Source: OMIS01 sp044350895 (GTDB taxonomy: Bacteria; Patescibacteriota; Microgenomatia; UBA1400; PJMF01). From it: a stretch of DNA of 48,672 nt. The DNA lies in NCBI GenBank assembly GCA_044350895.1, contig JBILGT010000005.1, positions 1 to 48,672 on the forward strand. The letters are read 5' to 3'. Shown here in pieces: positions 41,130 to 48,672 of the stretch (position 1 is the first letter of the stretch; every line of letters starts with the position of its first letter). The notes under the pieces are model-generated. The model had not been told where the DNA came from, did no database searches, and saw only the letters and a list, made by a program, of their open reading frames with translations. The position numbers and the translations under genes are program-made.

Positions 41130-42089
41130 ATGAAAGAAACACCTCAGACATTTCCTAAAGAGTTTATAGAGCGTATGAATGCTTTATATGGAACGCTTGC
41201 AGCGGCAGAAGTTCTTAAAGTTCTTGAACAGGGAAGGCCAACAACATTCCGCCCTAATACACTGAAGACAGATTTCCAAACTGTCAAAAATGAGCTGGAA
41301 GCAGCTGGTTTTGAACTGGAAGTTGTGGAATGGTTACAAGCTTTTGTGCTCAAAAATAGAGGACTCCGTGATCTTGAAGAACAACCACTGTATCAGTCGG
41401 GAAGTCTGTATGTACAAGGCTTATCAAGCATGATTCCTCCAGTCATTCTTGATCCACACCCCAGTGACTCTGTGCTTGATGTGGCAGCTGCACCGGGAAG
41501 TAAAACAACACAGATGGCTGCGATGATGCAAAATCAAGGCATGATCTTGGCAAACGATACAAGCACTGTTCGTATGTATAAACTTAGAGCCAACTTGGAA
41601 AAACTCGGTGTCACTTGTGTGCAAACACAGCGCGGATTAGGCGAGATGATTTGGAAACGGTTCCCCGAGGTATTTGAAAAAACACTGGTGGATGTACCGT
41701 GTGGTATGGAAGGCAGATTTAATCTTACCAAACCAAAAACATTTCAAAACTGGTCAGTTAAAAAAATTAAAGAACTTGCCCAACGTCAAAAAAGTTTGCT
41801 GCGTTCAGCAATTAGTGCAACGCAACTGGGTGGCACAATAGTGTATTCCACCTGTACTCTTGCTCCAGAAGAAAACGAAGGCGTCATCGACTGGGTGTTG
41901 GGACAGAGCAAAGGTGCTGTAATTCTTGAAGAGGTTATTCTGCCAGATGGAATAAGTTCTGAACCAATTTTGAAGTGGAATGACAAAGAGTATTCTCCAG
42001 AAGTTGCTAAAACAAAACGCATACTGCCCAGTTCAAGATACGAGGGCTTTTTTGTAGCTAAGCTCAAGAAAGTTCGTTCCACAGTTTAA
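41130..42089 (+). CDS. RNA 5-methylcytosine methyltransferase (RsmB/RsmF/NSUN family)
   Basis: A 319-residue SAM-dependent enzyme. The SAM-binding loop is VLDVAAAPGSKTTQMAAMM. The two catalytic cysteines are in DVPCGMEGRF (motif IV) and YSTCTLAPEENEGV (motif VI). RPNTLKTD and the QSGSLYVQGLSSMIPP region are N-terminal family features. The protein lacks both the RsmB N-terminal NusB-like domain and the long RsmF tail, so the target (rRNA or tRNA) is open. It ends an operon with the CAP and Nudix genes. Confidence 0.9.
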   Translation: MKETPQTFPKEFIERMNALYGTLAAAEVLKVLEQGRPTTFRPNTLKTDFQTVKNELEAAGFELEVVEWLQAFVLKNRGLRDLEEQPLYQSGSLYVQGLSSMIPPVILDPHPSDSVLDVAAAPGSKTTQMAAMMQNQGMILANDTSTVRMYKLRANLEKLGVTCVQTQRGLGEMIWKRFPEVFEKTLVDVPCGMEGRFNLTKPKTFQNWSVKKIKELAQRQKSLLRSAISATQLGGTIVYSTCTLAPEENEGVIDWVLGQSKGAVILEEVILPDGISSEPILKWNDKEYSPEVAKTKRILPSSRYEGFFVAKLKKVRSTV

Positions 42090-42137
42090 TGGTTACTACT
42101 TTGCAAAGTGTGAGAGAACATGCTTTACTAATAAGGT

Positions 42138-42353
42138 ATGCCCAAAAAATCATCACAAGCAAAGAAAAAAATTTCTAAAGAATCATTAGAAATTAAACAG
42201 ACTCAGCTTTCAGTACACCGACTAGTGTTACTGTTAGGAGCGGTAATATTCTTTGTATTATTTTTAATTGCTTATTTTTATTGGCAGATGGAACAGATGA
42301 GTGTGCGATTGCAGTCACTTGAAGAACCACAAGGTCAATATCAAGGTCGCTAA
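42138..42353 (+). CDS. small single-pass membrane protein
   Basis: A 71-residue protein: a Lys/Ser-rich N-terminus (MPKKSSQAKKKISKES), one hydrophobic helix (about residues 28-50) and a short C-terminal helix with QMEQMSVRLQSLEE, perhaps a short coiled coil. The topology would be N-in. AAGG lies close to the ATG. No family is recognised. It is the last plus-strand gene before the convergent ABC exporter genes, 18 nt away. Confidence 0.6.
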   Translation: MPKKSSQAKKKISKESLEIKQTQLSVHRLVLLLGAVIFFVLFLIAYFYWQMEQMSVRLQSLEEPQGQYQGR

Positions 42354-42371
42354 ATATTTTTAAATTTTGTA

Positions 42372-43154
42372 CTAGCTGAAGCGGGCAAGTCCCAGCTCTA
42401 AGCTTCTTCTAAAACTTTTCACAAACCACCATAACGTGAGGATGAGATACACAACATTCAGTCCCAAACTAATCAAGATAAAGTTGCCATTTACAGTGCC
42501 GCCCGCAAGTAGTGTCCGCATTGATTCAAAAATATACGTTGTTGGAATGAGATAACTGATTGGTTTGATATAGTTTGGTAAGTTAGCTAATGGGAAATAT
42601 ACGACACTGAGTGGTAGTAAAATTCCTGGCAATGTCCAGATGACTGTTTGTACTTTTTGTCCCCACCTGATCACAATTCCTGCTGAGATAAATCCAACCC
42701 ACCAACCTGTCATTACTGCACAAATAAAGAACGGCACAATCCACCAACCAATTGCAAAAATATTAATTGAATAGAGCAGTGCCACAACGCCAATTACAAC
42801 ACTGACAGTGAAAAGCATTTTTACAATTGAAAGAATAATGACACCAGTTACCCATTCTTTAAGTGTAATTGGAGTGGAGAAAAGATTGACCAAATTACTA
42901 TTCCAAATTTCATCAAGCAAGTTGCGAGCTATTTCACTTTGTGATCGCCAGATTACGTTCCAGAGTACCAAGCCTGTCAGAATTGATGCCACCACAGATG
43001 TCGAGCCAGATGCGCCGCCAATCCAGATACTGGTAATTCCCCACAAGAAAACGTCAATTATTGGCCAGTACAGCATGTCACTGAGGAGATCAAAATCCCG
43101 TCGGACTGGATAGAGATGGCGCAAGCAGAGGGCGTAGATATGTGACCATTTCAT
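42372..43154 (-). CDS. ABC-2 type transporter permease
   Basis: A 260-residue membrane protein with six hydrophobic segments. It begins with the amphipathic MKWSHIYALCLRHLYPVRRD, and PGILLPLSVVYFPLANLPNYIKPISYLIPTTYIFESMR is the ABC-2 hallmark region. Such permeases export lipids, polysaccharides or drugs with a matching ATPase. Its ATG overlaps the ATPase stop by 4 bases, so the two are coupled. Substrate unknown. Confidence 0.9.
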   Translation of the reverse strand: MKWSHIYALCLRHLYPVRRDFDLLSDMLYWPIIDVFLWGITSIWIGGASGSTSVVASILTGLVLWNVIWRSQSEIARNLLDEIWNSNLVNLFSTPITLKEWVTGVIILSIVKMLFTVSVVIGVVALLYSINIFAIGWWIVPFFICAVMTGWWVGFISAGIVIRWGQKVQTVIWTLPGILLPLSVVYFPLANLPNYIKPISYLIPTTYIFESMRTLLAGGTVNGNFILISLGLNVVYLILTLWWFVKSFRRSLELGLARFS

Positions 43155-44097
43155 GAGGTTTTTTTCTTCCCTGACTTTGATAAAAAGTAGTCTTCAAGTG
43201 TGGGTTTTGAGATTGTGATTTGCGTGTAATCAATACCTTCGGCAGCAAGTTGTTGCAAGAATGCAGCCACTTTATGTTCATCAAGTGCAATATCAATTTC
43301 ACGCCCGTCAATTTTTGCTTCAAGACCTTTTTCTCGTGCAAAACGTTCTGTTCGTTTTAAACCATCAGAAACTTGTAAGCGCATGTGTGCAATAGAAACG
43401 GAGGCAGCTAAGTTATCGGGAGTATCAGTCGCAACGATTCTTCCGTGTTGCAGAAATACCACTCTGTCACACACGTCAGAAACCTCATCCATATTATGTG
43501 ACGTATAAATAATACTGGTGTTGTACTCACGTTGTTGCTTGAGCACGAACTGTCGCACTTCATGAGCGATGTCAGGATCGAGTGAAGCAGTCGGTTCATC
43601 AAGCAGCACAATTTTGGGATACGGAATAAATGCTTTTGCCAGCATTACGCGGGTGACTTGTCCTGCGGAAAGTTGGTTCATTGTTTTGTCACGCTGACTC
43701 CAAACACCAAAAAATTCTAAAAACTTTTGAGCACGATTTTTGAATTCTGCATTTGATAATCCGTACATTGCACCATAAATCGAAAGGTTCTCCATCACAG
43801 AAAGTCGCCATGGCATTTTATATAGGTACTAGCAAAGGTAACGGTTTCAAGAATTTGTGAACGATGAGTTTTTAAATCTAAATCGCCGTATTTGATTATG
43901 CCAGAAGTAGGTGTGAGAACACCAAGTAACATTGAAATGGTTGTAGATTTGCCCGCTCCATTGGGTCCGAGTAGTCCTAAGATTTCACCATCTCTGAGAC
44001 CAAATGAAATATCATCAACTGCCACAAACGTATTCCCATTTTTCTTTTCAGGAGCGTATTCTTTTCGTAGTTGATTAACTGTGATAACTTCTTGCAC
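43151..44097 (-). pseudogene. ABC transporter ATPase, frameshifted
   Basis: The energy subunit for the following permease. The first part (GTG 44097 to stop at 43795) has Walker A GLLGPNGAGKSTT and a Q-loop approach. The second part (43816 to 43151) has MPWRLSVMENLSIYGAMYGL, the signature LSAGQVTRVMLAKAF, Walker B KIVLLDEPTASLDP and the switch His in IIYTSHN, plus a C-terminal extension. The join is at four As (43816-43819, Ts on the plus strand): one more A would read straight through as YIKMPWRL. So a single base separates an intact gene of about 315 residues from two halves. Either a sequencing error, a recent mutation, or a -1 slip. TATACT lies 6 nt from the GTG start. Confidence 0.83.
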
Positions 44098-44103
44098 CAG
44101 GCT

Positions 44104-44109
44104 AGTATA
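44104..44109 (-). promoter_or_regulatory. -10 box giving a leaderless GTG-start ABC mRNA
   Basis: TATACT on the minus strand with exactly 6 nt to the GTG at 44097. A GTG start with no leader is notable. Confidence 0.55.
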
Positions 44110-44152
44110 TTGATGATTAGGTTAAAAGTGAACCCCGAGTAGACGAATAAAT

Positions 44153-44347
44153 TTACTTTTTCAGAATATTTCCAATTGTTAATTGCATTTGTAGTGCTTT
44201 TTTATCTACAAAAATAAATTCTTCCGTTGCTTCCTGAGTGACTTTCAATGCATTCTCAATTTCAGATGGCTCGATGAGTAGGATCTGTGCAGGTTCAAGT
44301 TGTAGAGAACCCCAATTGAAGAATTTTTTGACTTTGTATTTTTCCAT
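44153..44347 (-). CDS. small protein, unknown function
   Basis: A 64-residue soluble, mixed-charge protein: MEKYKVKKFFNWGSLQLEPAQ, then ILLIEPSEIENALKVTQEAT and a basic end. The pattern looks like a small folded beta-alpha protein. No family is recognised. It lies between tRNA-Ser and the ABC operon on the same strand. Codon use fits a real gene, but there is no clear ribosome site. Confidence 0.5.
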   Translation of the reverse strand: MEKYKVKKFFNWGSLQLEPAQILLIEPSEIENALKVTQEATEEFIFVDKKALQMQLTIGNILKK

Positions 44348-44381
44348 ACGATGCTGATAATGGTATTTTAGAATTAAAATG

Positions 44382-44468
44382 CGGAGAGGGCGAGATTCGA
44401 ACTCGCGGTAGGTTTGAGCCTACGGAGGTTTAGTAAACCTCTGCACTCGGCCACTATGCGACCTCTCC
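44382..44468 (-). tRNA. tRNA-Ser(ACU)
   Basis: Class II cloverleaf on the minus strand: acceptor GGAGAGG/CCTCTCC, anticodon stem GAGGT/ACCTC around loop TTACTAA, extended variable arm GTAGG-CTCAAA-CCTAC, and T arm GCGAG-TTCGAAT-CTCGC. The anticodon reads ACT; the usual bacterial tRNA for AGU/AGC is GCU. Discriminator G, no encoded CCA. Confidence 0.93.
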
Positions 44469-44513
44469 AGACACTGCAAACTATACCAAAACAAGGCAAA
44501 AAAAGCCAGTGAG

Positions 44514-45536
44514 CTAATTCTTTTCAATTTTGAGTGAAATCGCGACGAGTACCACTACAAATGTAGCAGTTAATAACAGGTCTGTAGTAGTTATCCCAGG
44601 AATTTGTCTGCCAAATATCAAACGCAGTACTAAAGTATGACACAGAAAAATAATAAAAGAAAGTTGGCCGACTTTCATAAAAAAGGAGCGCAGAAATGCA
44701 GGAATTGTGAATCCTGAAATAGGAAATAATAGCGTAACTATAATACTGCTCAGTGCAAATGGTATGACAGTCAAACGGGTAAATTTGAGTGCATACAGTG
44801 GGTCAAGTCCACCACTAATACTTGTCAATGCTTCCGTCACCATGCTGTAGTAACTCAGTACCCAAATAACGCAGCAGGCAATAATACCGTAGAATGGAAT
44901 CTTTAATGTATCTTTTGCCAAGAACATCCCCATGACAAAGTAACTCAGCCACGAAATAAAAAGTAAGTACTGTTCCTGATCTGTTGCAAAAAGTTGTGTC
45001 CCTGGCTGTTTTGCTTGCCACTGAAAAAACATAATACTGCCAGCTTGCAAAATCACACTGCCAACAAGTGTCAGAATAGGCATCCGTTTGACTAAGCTGA
45101 GAAGTATGGGAAACAAAAAGTAAAATTGAAAGATTAATGGTACAAAATAGAGATGATAATCACTCCCAAAAACGATGGCTTGCCAAAGTGGAACTGGTTC
45201 TGCGGTGGCATACCACTCGGGAATTAGTCTAAATAGATACCAGAATCCAATACTCCATACGAGATATAACGGAATGAGGCGCAAAATTCTTCGTTGAAAG
45301 AACGTCACTAGATTCCAGTTATTTTCATACTTTCGCATTAACCCATACCCAGAAACAGCCAAAAATAATGGGACGCTCACTCTACAGAATTGATCAATGA
45401 AAATATACAAAGCATTGTGTTCGAATGCCGCAAAAACCCGTCCTGGCAAACTTGAAAGTACGTGAATAGTAACTACTGCCAAAATAGCAAAGCCGCGAAT
45501 GTACGTAATACGATTAAGTGTCACCGAACTTGGCAT
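44514..45536 (-). CDS. acyltransferase 3 family membrane protein (OafA/NodX-like)
   Basis: A 340-residue protein with about ten hydrophobic segments. The N-terminus has YIRGFAILAVVTIHVLSS, with the family Arg and His, then VSVPLFLAVSGYGLMRKY and QRRILRLIPLYLVWSI. It would transfer acetyl or a similar group to a surface sugar. ATG 45536 is preferred over GTG 45542; TAAAAT lies 8 nt from the ATG. It is intact, unlike the related gene at 18292. No glycosyltransferase is adjacent. Confidence 0.87.
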   Translation of the reverse strand: MPSSVTLNRITYIRGFAILAVVTIHVLSSLPGRVFAAFEHNALYIFIDQFCRVSVPLFLAVSGYGLMRKYENNWNLVTFFQRRILRLIPLYLVWSIGFWYLFRLIPEWYATAEPVPLWQAIVFGSDYHLYFVPLIFQFYFLFPILLSLVKRMPILTLVGSVILQAGSIMFFQWQAKQPGTQLFATDQEQYLLFISWLSYFVMGMFLAKDTLKIPFYGIIACCVIWVLSYYSMVTEALTSISGGLDPLYALKFTRLTVIPFALSSIIVTLLFPISGFTIPAFLRSFFMKVGQLSFIIFLCHTLVLRLIFGRQIPGITTTDLLLTATFVVVLVAISLKIEKN

Positions 45537-45586
45537 GCCCACTTATTTTACAAGAATATTTTTGCAGCAACAGCTGGAGATGGTTG

Positions 45587-46198
45587 TTATTGGGCTAACT
45601 CAAGTGATTTCCAGAGCACTCTTGAAGCTAGTGAGCGGTGTGGTTGCCACTGCTGGCTTAACACAAGAAGTTCAGCCGGTTTTGTAGTCATTGGGAGGTT
45701 GTATGCCGCACTAATTGCCTTTCGAAGGCCAAAGTCACCAGCAGAAAATACATCAGTTCTTCCCAAACAAAAGATCAAAAACATTTCTGCCGTCCAACGA
45801 CCAACACCTTTGATAGTTACTAACTGAGTGATAATTTCTTCATCTGAAAGATTGTTGAATTCTGTAGGCACAATTGTTTTGTCAGTCCATGCTTGTGCAA
45901 TATTTTTAATGTAGAGAACTTTTGAATTTGAAAGTCCGGCACTTCGTAATGTCTCATGTTCAATTGCTAGTACAGTAGATGGGTCCCAGGTACCTCCAGA
46001 TAGTGCGAGTGCTCGTGCTGCAATAATATCTGCTACTTTTGTAGAAAGTTGTTGACTAATAATTGACTCAACCAAATGGCCAAAGTGTTTTTCAGGTTGT
46101 GCGGCAGTAATTAGTGGCAAGTCACCATGCACAGCGTATACCTGCTCATAGAGTGACTGCATGATTGTGTCAGTGAAAATTTTTTGATTGTGACTCAT
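45587..46198 (-). CDS. DNA-3-methyladenine glycosylase II (AlkA/MAG-type HhH-GPD)
   Basis: A 203-residue base-excision glycosylase for alkylated bases. The HhH-GPD motif is VTIKGVGRWTAEMFLIFCLGRTDVFSAGDFGLRKA, with the hairpin LVTIKGVGRWTA and catalytic Asp in the GD segment. HFGHLVESIISQQLSTKVAD is the typical N-terminal helix region. It has no iron-sulfur cluster Cys, unlike EndoIII, which supports the AlkA/MAG branch. It lies 5 nt after a 28-codon ORF and downstream of the P-type ATPase. Confidence 0.92.
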   Translation of the reverse strand: MSHNQKIFTDTIMQSLYEQVYAVHGDLPLITAAQPEKHFGHLVESIISQQLSTKVADIIAARALALSGGTWDPSTVLAIEHETLRSAGLSNSKVLYIKNIAQAWTDKTIVPTEFNNLSDEEIITQLVTIKGVGRWTAEMFLIFCLGRTDVFSAGDFGLRKAISAAYNLPMTTKPAELLVLSQQWQPHRSLASRVLWKSLELAQ

Positions 46199-46203
46199 AT
46201 TTT

Positions 46204-46290
46204 TTAGACTTCGTTTTCAACTGAGAAATCATTCAGCTGTTTAATAACGGCTGGATTTATTTCCTGCAAAAATGGTATTTCAACATTCAT
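46204..46290 (-). CDS. possible 28-residue ORF between P-type ATPase and glycosylase
   Basis: ATG 46290 follows directly on TAG-TAA at the P-type ATPase end, and the frame runs 28 codons to TAA 46204-46206 (MNVEIPFLQEINPAVIKQL, then NDFSVENEV). It may be translated by re-initiation from the ATPase. It could equally be chance. No family is recognised. Confidence 0.28.
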   Translation of the reverse strand: MNVEIPFLQEINPAVIKQLNDFSVENEV

Positions 46291-46293
46291 TTA

Positions 46294-48672
46294 CTACTCC
46301 GCAGCTGTAGCAATATATGTGGAACCAGCTGGTCGAATTTTTTTGACAACTTCTGCTGCTACGAATACTAATAGTGAGATCACTGCGATTCCAGACAGCT
46401 CATATTGTGTGAGTGACACAAATCCAAATGTTTGTTGGAGCTTTGGAATATACATTACTATAAGCATTAATGTAAGTGAAATACAAAAAACTATGTTGAC
46501 AATTTTGTTACTGAATAGTCCAATTTCAAACACAGACTGATGCAGTGAACGCATCGTAAACATATTGAAAAGTTGTGATATTGAAATAACTGCAAAGGCA
46601 GCTGTTCGGGCTTTTTCAACGCCTTCCGGCAGGAAATAGAGAAAGACACCAAGCAATACAAGAACCATGCTCGCAACGATTGTTAAAAAGAGTGGTATGA
46701 AGTTTGCAATCAATATGTTTTCAGATGGATTTCTTGGCTTAACTCGCATGACATCTTTATGCGCGGGCTCTGTGGTGAGGGCGATATCGGTAACACCACC
46801 AGTTACAATGTTGAGCCAGAGAATTTGCAATGGTAGTAATGGGAGGGGAAACCCTAATAGCAGCGCAATTAGCAGTCCCAAACTCTCTGCAACATTAGTA
46901 GCAATTAAAAAGTAACTAGTACGTCTCACATTACTAAACTGCACACGTCCTTCTTCAATGGCATTCACTATTGATGAAAAATTATCATCAGCCAAAACAA
47001 TCTCACTTGCCTCACGAGCTACGTCAGTGCCTTTTTTGCCCATCGCAATTCCCACATCGGCTTGCTTCAGTGCCGGAGCATCATTCACACCATCACCAGT
47101 CATTGCCACCACATGACCTTGTTCCTGCAAAATTTTTGCTACACGTAATTTAGTGCTGGGCGTTAAGCGTGCCAAAATTATTTTTGTTTGTAACTCTTCT
47201 TTCAAATCAACATCAGTGAGTTCTGAAATTTCGTCCTGCGTTAAAACACTAGATTCTGAAGCAGTTTCGGGAAGTAGTCCAATTTGTTTGGCAATGGCGA
47301 GTGCTGTTTTCGGGTGATCCCCTGTGGCCATAATAACTCGGATTCCTGCAGCGAGTGCTGTTGCGATTGCTTGATTTACTTCTGGACGAGGCGGATCAAA
47401 CAGTCCAACACAACCTACAAACACCAAGTTCTGTAGATCCGACTTACTGACTTTTTTCTGTTGTGGAGAAGTTTTGACATATGCACACGCAATTACGCGC
47501 ATTGCTTGATTGGTCAGGGCATGTGTCTCAGTGATAAATGCATCTTTTTCACTCTTTTTCCAGCGATCAATTTTATTGTTATGCATGTAGAAACTACAGC
47601 GTTCAATAATCGCTTCAGGTGCTCCAATTACCAGCACTTCTTTCTCATGTGAGTCAGTGCGATCTGAAACAAGTGATGCTCGCAATCGGAGTTCCTGGAC
47701 AAACGGCAGATCATCAATTTTTTCAGGAAGATTGGAATACGTTTTATCATACATACCTGTTTTTATGGCTAGTTGCAGCAGCGCATGTTCTGTAGGATCT
47801 CCCACGGATTCTTTATTCTTAAAAGTACCACTGCCTAAAGTATCAACCCACTGAGTTAAATTGTTGCAGAGTGCCGCAATTGTCAGAATCTTTTGCAGTT
47901 GCTGGTGCTTATCAAAAATGAGCGGCTGATTATTTTGGGTAAGTAGTCGCTCAATTGTATCTTCAGCTTCACCTGCATGCACTTCGATAATATCTTGGTG
48001 CGGTAACAGTATGCGCTGCGCCTGCATTTCATTTTTGGTTAATGTCCCAGTTTTATCAGTCATAATCACTGATACAACACCCAGCGTTTCTGTAGCAGGC
48101 AGTCGGCGTACAATTGCATTTCGCTTTGCCATGCGTTGTGCTCCGACAGCCAAAACTAAAACTAAAATAATTGGGAGACTTTCCGGAAGAGCAGAAACCA
48201 ACGTCGCAATTGTATAGATAATCATGTCGTAGAGTTCAAACTGTCTGATAAAGAAGCCAACTAAGAAAGTAATAGCCGCAGATGACACAGCTACAACCAC
48301 CATTTGTGAACTGAGCTTGCGAGTACGTTTCTCGTAGTGATTGGGGAGTTCAGTAATTGTCTGCAAATTTTCAGCAATTTTGCCAAACTGTGTAGAAATA
48401 CTTGTTGCTACAACAACAACTTCGGCAACTCCTCGTGATACGAGTGTACCCATAAAAACTATATTAGTTTGATCTGAGAGTGAAGCACTGGCAGAAAGTG
48501 TGCGGCTGGTTTTCTCGGTGGGATATGACTCACCAGTCAGTGCGGATTCGATAGTTTGGAGATTTTTACAACTGATGACACGTGCATCTGCCGGAATTTT
48601 GTCACCTTCATCTAAAACAAGTATGTCTCCAGGAACCAGATCCTGTGGTTCAATCAACTCCATTGTCCCGTT
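46294..48672 (-). CDS. cation-transporting P-type ATPase (type II), N-terminus beyond the window
   Basis: At least 792 codons are visible; the frame continues past the window edge and should hold another 80-120 N-terminal residues. The actuator domain begins at LVPGDILVLDEGDKIPADAR, with ALTGESYP. The membrane motif ALPESLP is the type II ion-binding segment. Phosphorylation site DKTGTLTKNEM; P domain ATGDHPKTALAIAKQIG and MTGDGVNDAPALKQADVGIA. The C-terminal helices have NVAESLGLL and the NIVTGGVTDIALTTEP loop. It probably moves Ca2+ or Na+/K+ across the membrane; the ion is not certain. Confidence 0.94.
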   Translation of the reverse strand, partial: NGTMELIEPQDLVPGDILVLDEGDKIPADARVISCKNLQTIESALTGESYPTEKTSRTLSASASLSDQTNIVFMGTLVSRGVAEVVVVATSISTQFGKIAENLQTITELPNHYEKRTRKLSSQMVVVAVSSAAITFLVGFFIRQFELYDMIIYTIATLVSALPESLPIILVLVLAVGAQRMAKRNAIVRRLPATETLGVVSVIMTDKTGTLTKNEMQAQRILLPHQDIIEVHAGEAEDTIERLLTQNNQPLIFDKHQQLQKILTIAALCNNLTQWVDTLGSGTFKNKESVGDPTEHALLQLAIKTGMYDKTYSNLPEKIDDLPFVQELRLRASLVSDRTDSHEKEVLVIGAPEAIIERCSFYMHNNKIDRWKKSEKDAFITETHALTNQAMRVIACAYVKTSPQQKKVSKSDLQNLVFVGCVGLFDPPRPEVNQAIATALAAGIRVIMATGDHPKTALAIAKQIGLLPETASESSVLTQDEISELTDVDLKEELQTKIILARLTPSTKLRVAKILQEQGHVVAMTGDGVNDAPALKQADVGIAMGKKGTDVAREASEIVLADDNFSSIVNAIEEGRVQFSNVRRTSYFLIATNVAESLGLLIALLLGFPLPLLPLQILWLNIVTGGVTDIALTTEPAHKDVMRVKPRNPSENILIANFIPLFLTIVASMVLVLLGVFLYFLPEGVEKARTAAFAVISISQLFNMFTMRSLHQSVFEIGLFSNKIVNIVFCISLTLMLIVMYIPKLQQTFGFVSLTQYELSGIAVISLLVFVAAEVVKKIRPAGSTYIATAAE

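Noticed and set aside
43795..43819. Programmed -1 frameshift in the ABC ATPase
   Set aside because: The site ATAAAATGC lacks an X-XXY-YYZ slippery heptamer, and I see no following pseudoknot; a simple base error or mutation is more likely.
1..48672. CRISPR array or cas genes
   Set aside because: No regularly spaced repeats and no Cas-like proteins were seen; the only direct repeat is the tRNA-derived pair.

Overview
The window is a compact, AT-rich bacterial chromosome segment. Genes are tightly packed on both strands with short overlaps, and five tRNA genes are scattered singly. No rRNA, ribosomal-protein gene, CRISPR array, phage structural gene or intact integrase is visible. UAA, UAG and UGA all end ordinary genes, so the standard bacterial code applies. 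The style suggests a Patescibacteria/CPR-like lineage: small genes, many membrane glycosyltransferases, purine interconversion without visible de novo synthesis, CapA, tandem CAP domains, a short IMP dehydrogenase without CBS domains, and start codons placed 6-8 nt after a -10 box. This assignment is inferred from style, not from a marker gene.

Layout. 1-11.2 kb: tRNA-Val and dus, then a surface-polysaccharide cluster with two GT4 and three GT2 glycosyltransferases, a DegT-fold sugar enzyme, a Wzx-like flippase, an NDP-sugar epimerase and a large membrane glycosyltransferase. 11.2-13.3 kb: tRNA-Ser(UGA), a membrane protein, tRNA-Arg(GCG), an EEP-family phosphatase/nuclease and tRNA-Ser(CGA). 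13.3-16.6 kb: an accessory-looking patch with a duplicated tRNA 3' end, a papain-like orphan, a second ArnT-like protein and gene debris. 16.6-19.4 kb: a DedA protein, an aldo/keto reductase and a frameshifted acyltransferase. 19.4-24.3 kb: a guaB-guaA-IMPDH-like operon behind a long structured leader; its third gene carries an in-frame UAG. 24.3-29.1 kb: HD phosphohydrolase, TrhO rhodanese, aquaporin, GIY-YIG, ung and purA. 29.1-31.5 kb: response regulator, sensor kinase and membrane cupredoxin. 31.6-37.2 kb: YggT, msrA, mutS, mutL and a RadC-type JAB protein. 37.2-42.4 kb: a membrane HEPN-like protein, CapA, a double CAP-domain protein, two Nudix hydrolases and a 5-methylcytosine RNA methyltransferase. 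42.4-48.7 kb: an ABC-2 exporter with a frameshifted ATPase, tRNA-Ser(ACU), an acyltransferase, an AlkA-type glycosylase and a P-type ATPase that runs off the window.

How the genes fit together. The first 11 kb and the two acyltransferases would build, decorate and export a cell-surface glycan. guaB, guaA and purA supply GMP and adenylosuccinate from IMP. mutS/mutL, ung, the AlkA-like enzyme, two Nudix hydrolases, the HD protein and msrA form an unusually rich set for repair and nucleotide-pool care.

Most noteworthy: (1) an unidentified ~115-nt structured RNA ending in a U-tract in front of guaB; (2) the UAG-interrupted third IMPDH-family gene; (3) widespread leaderless promoters; (4) a papain-like orphan next to a tRNA-Ser attachment-like duplication; (5) odd wobble choices, tRNA-Arg(GCG) and tRNA-Ser(ACU). 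Three genes in the window are broken by a single change each; sequencing error must be excluded before reading biology into them.
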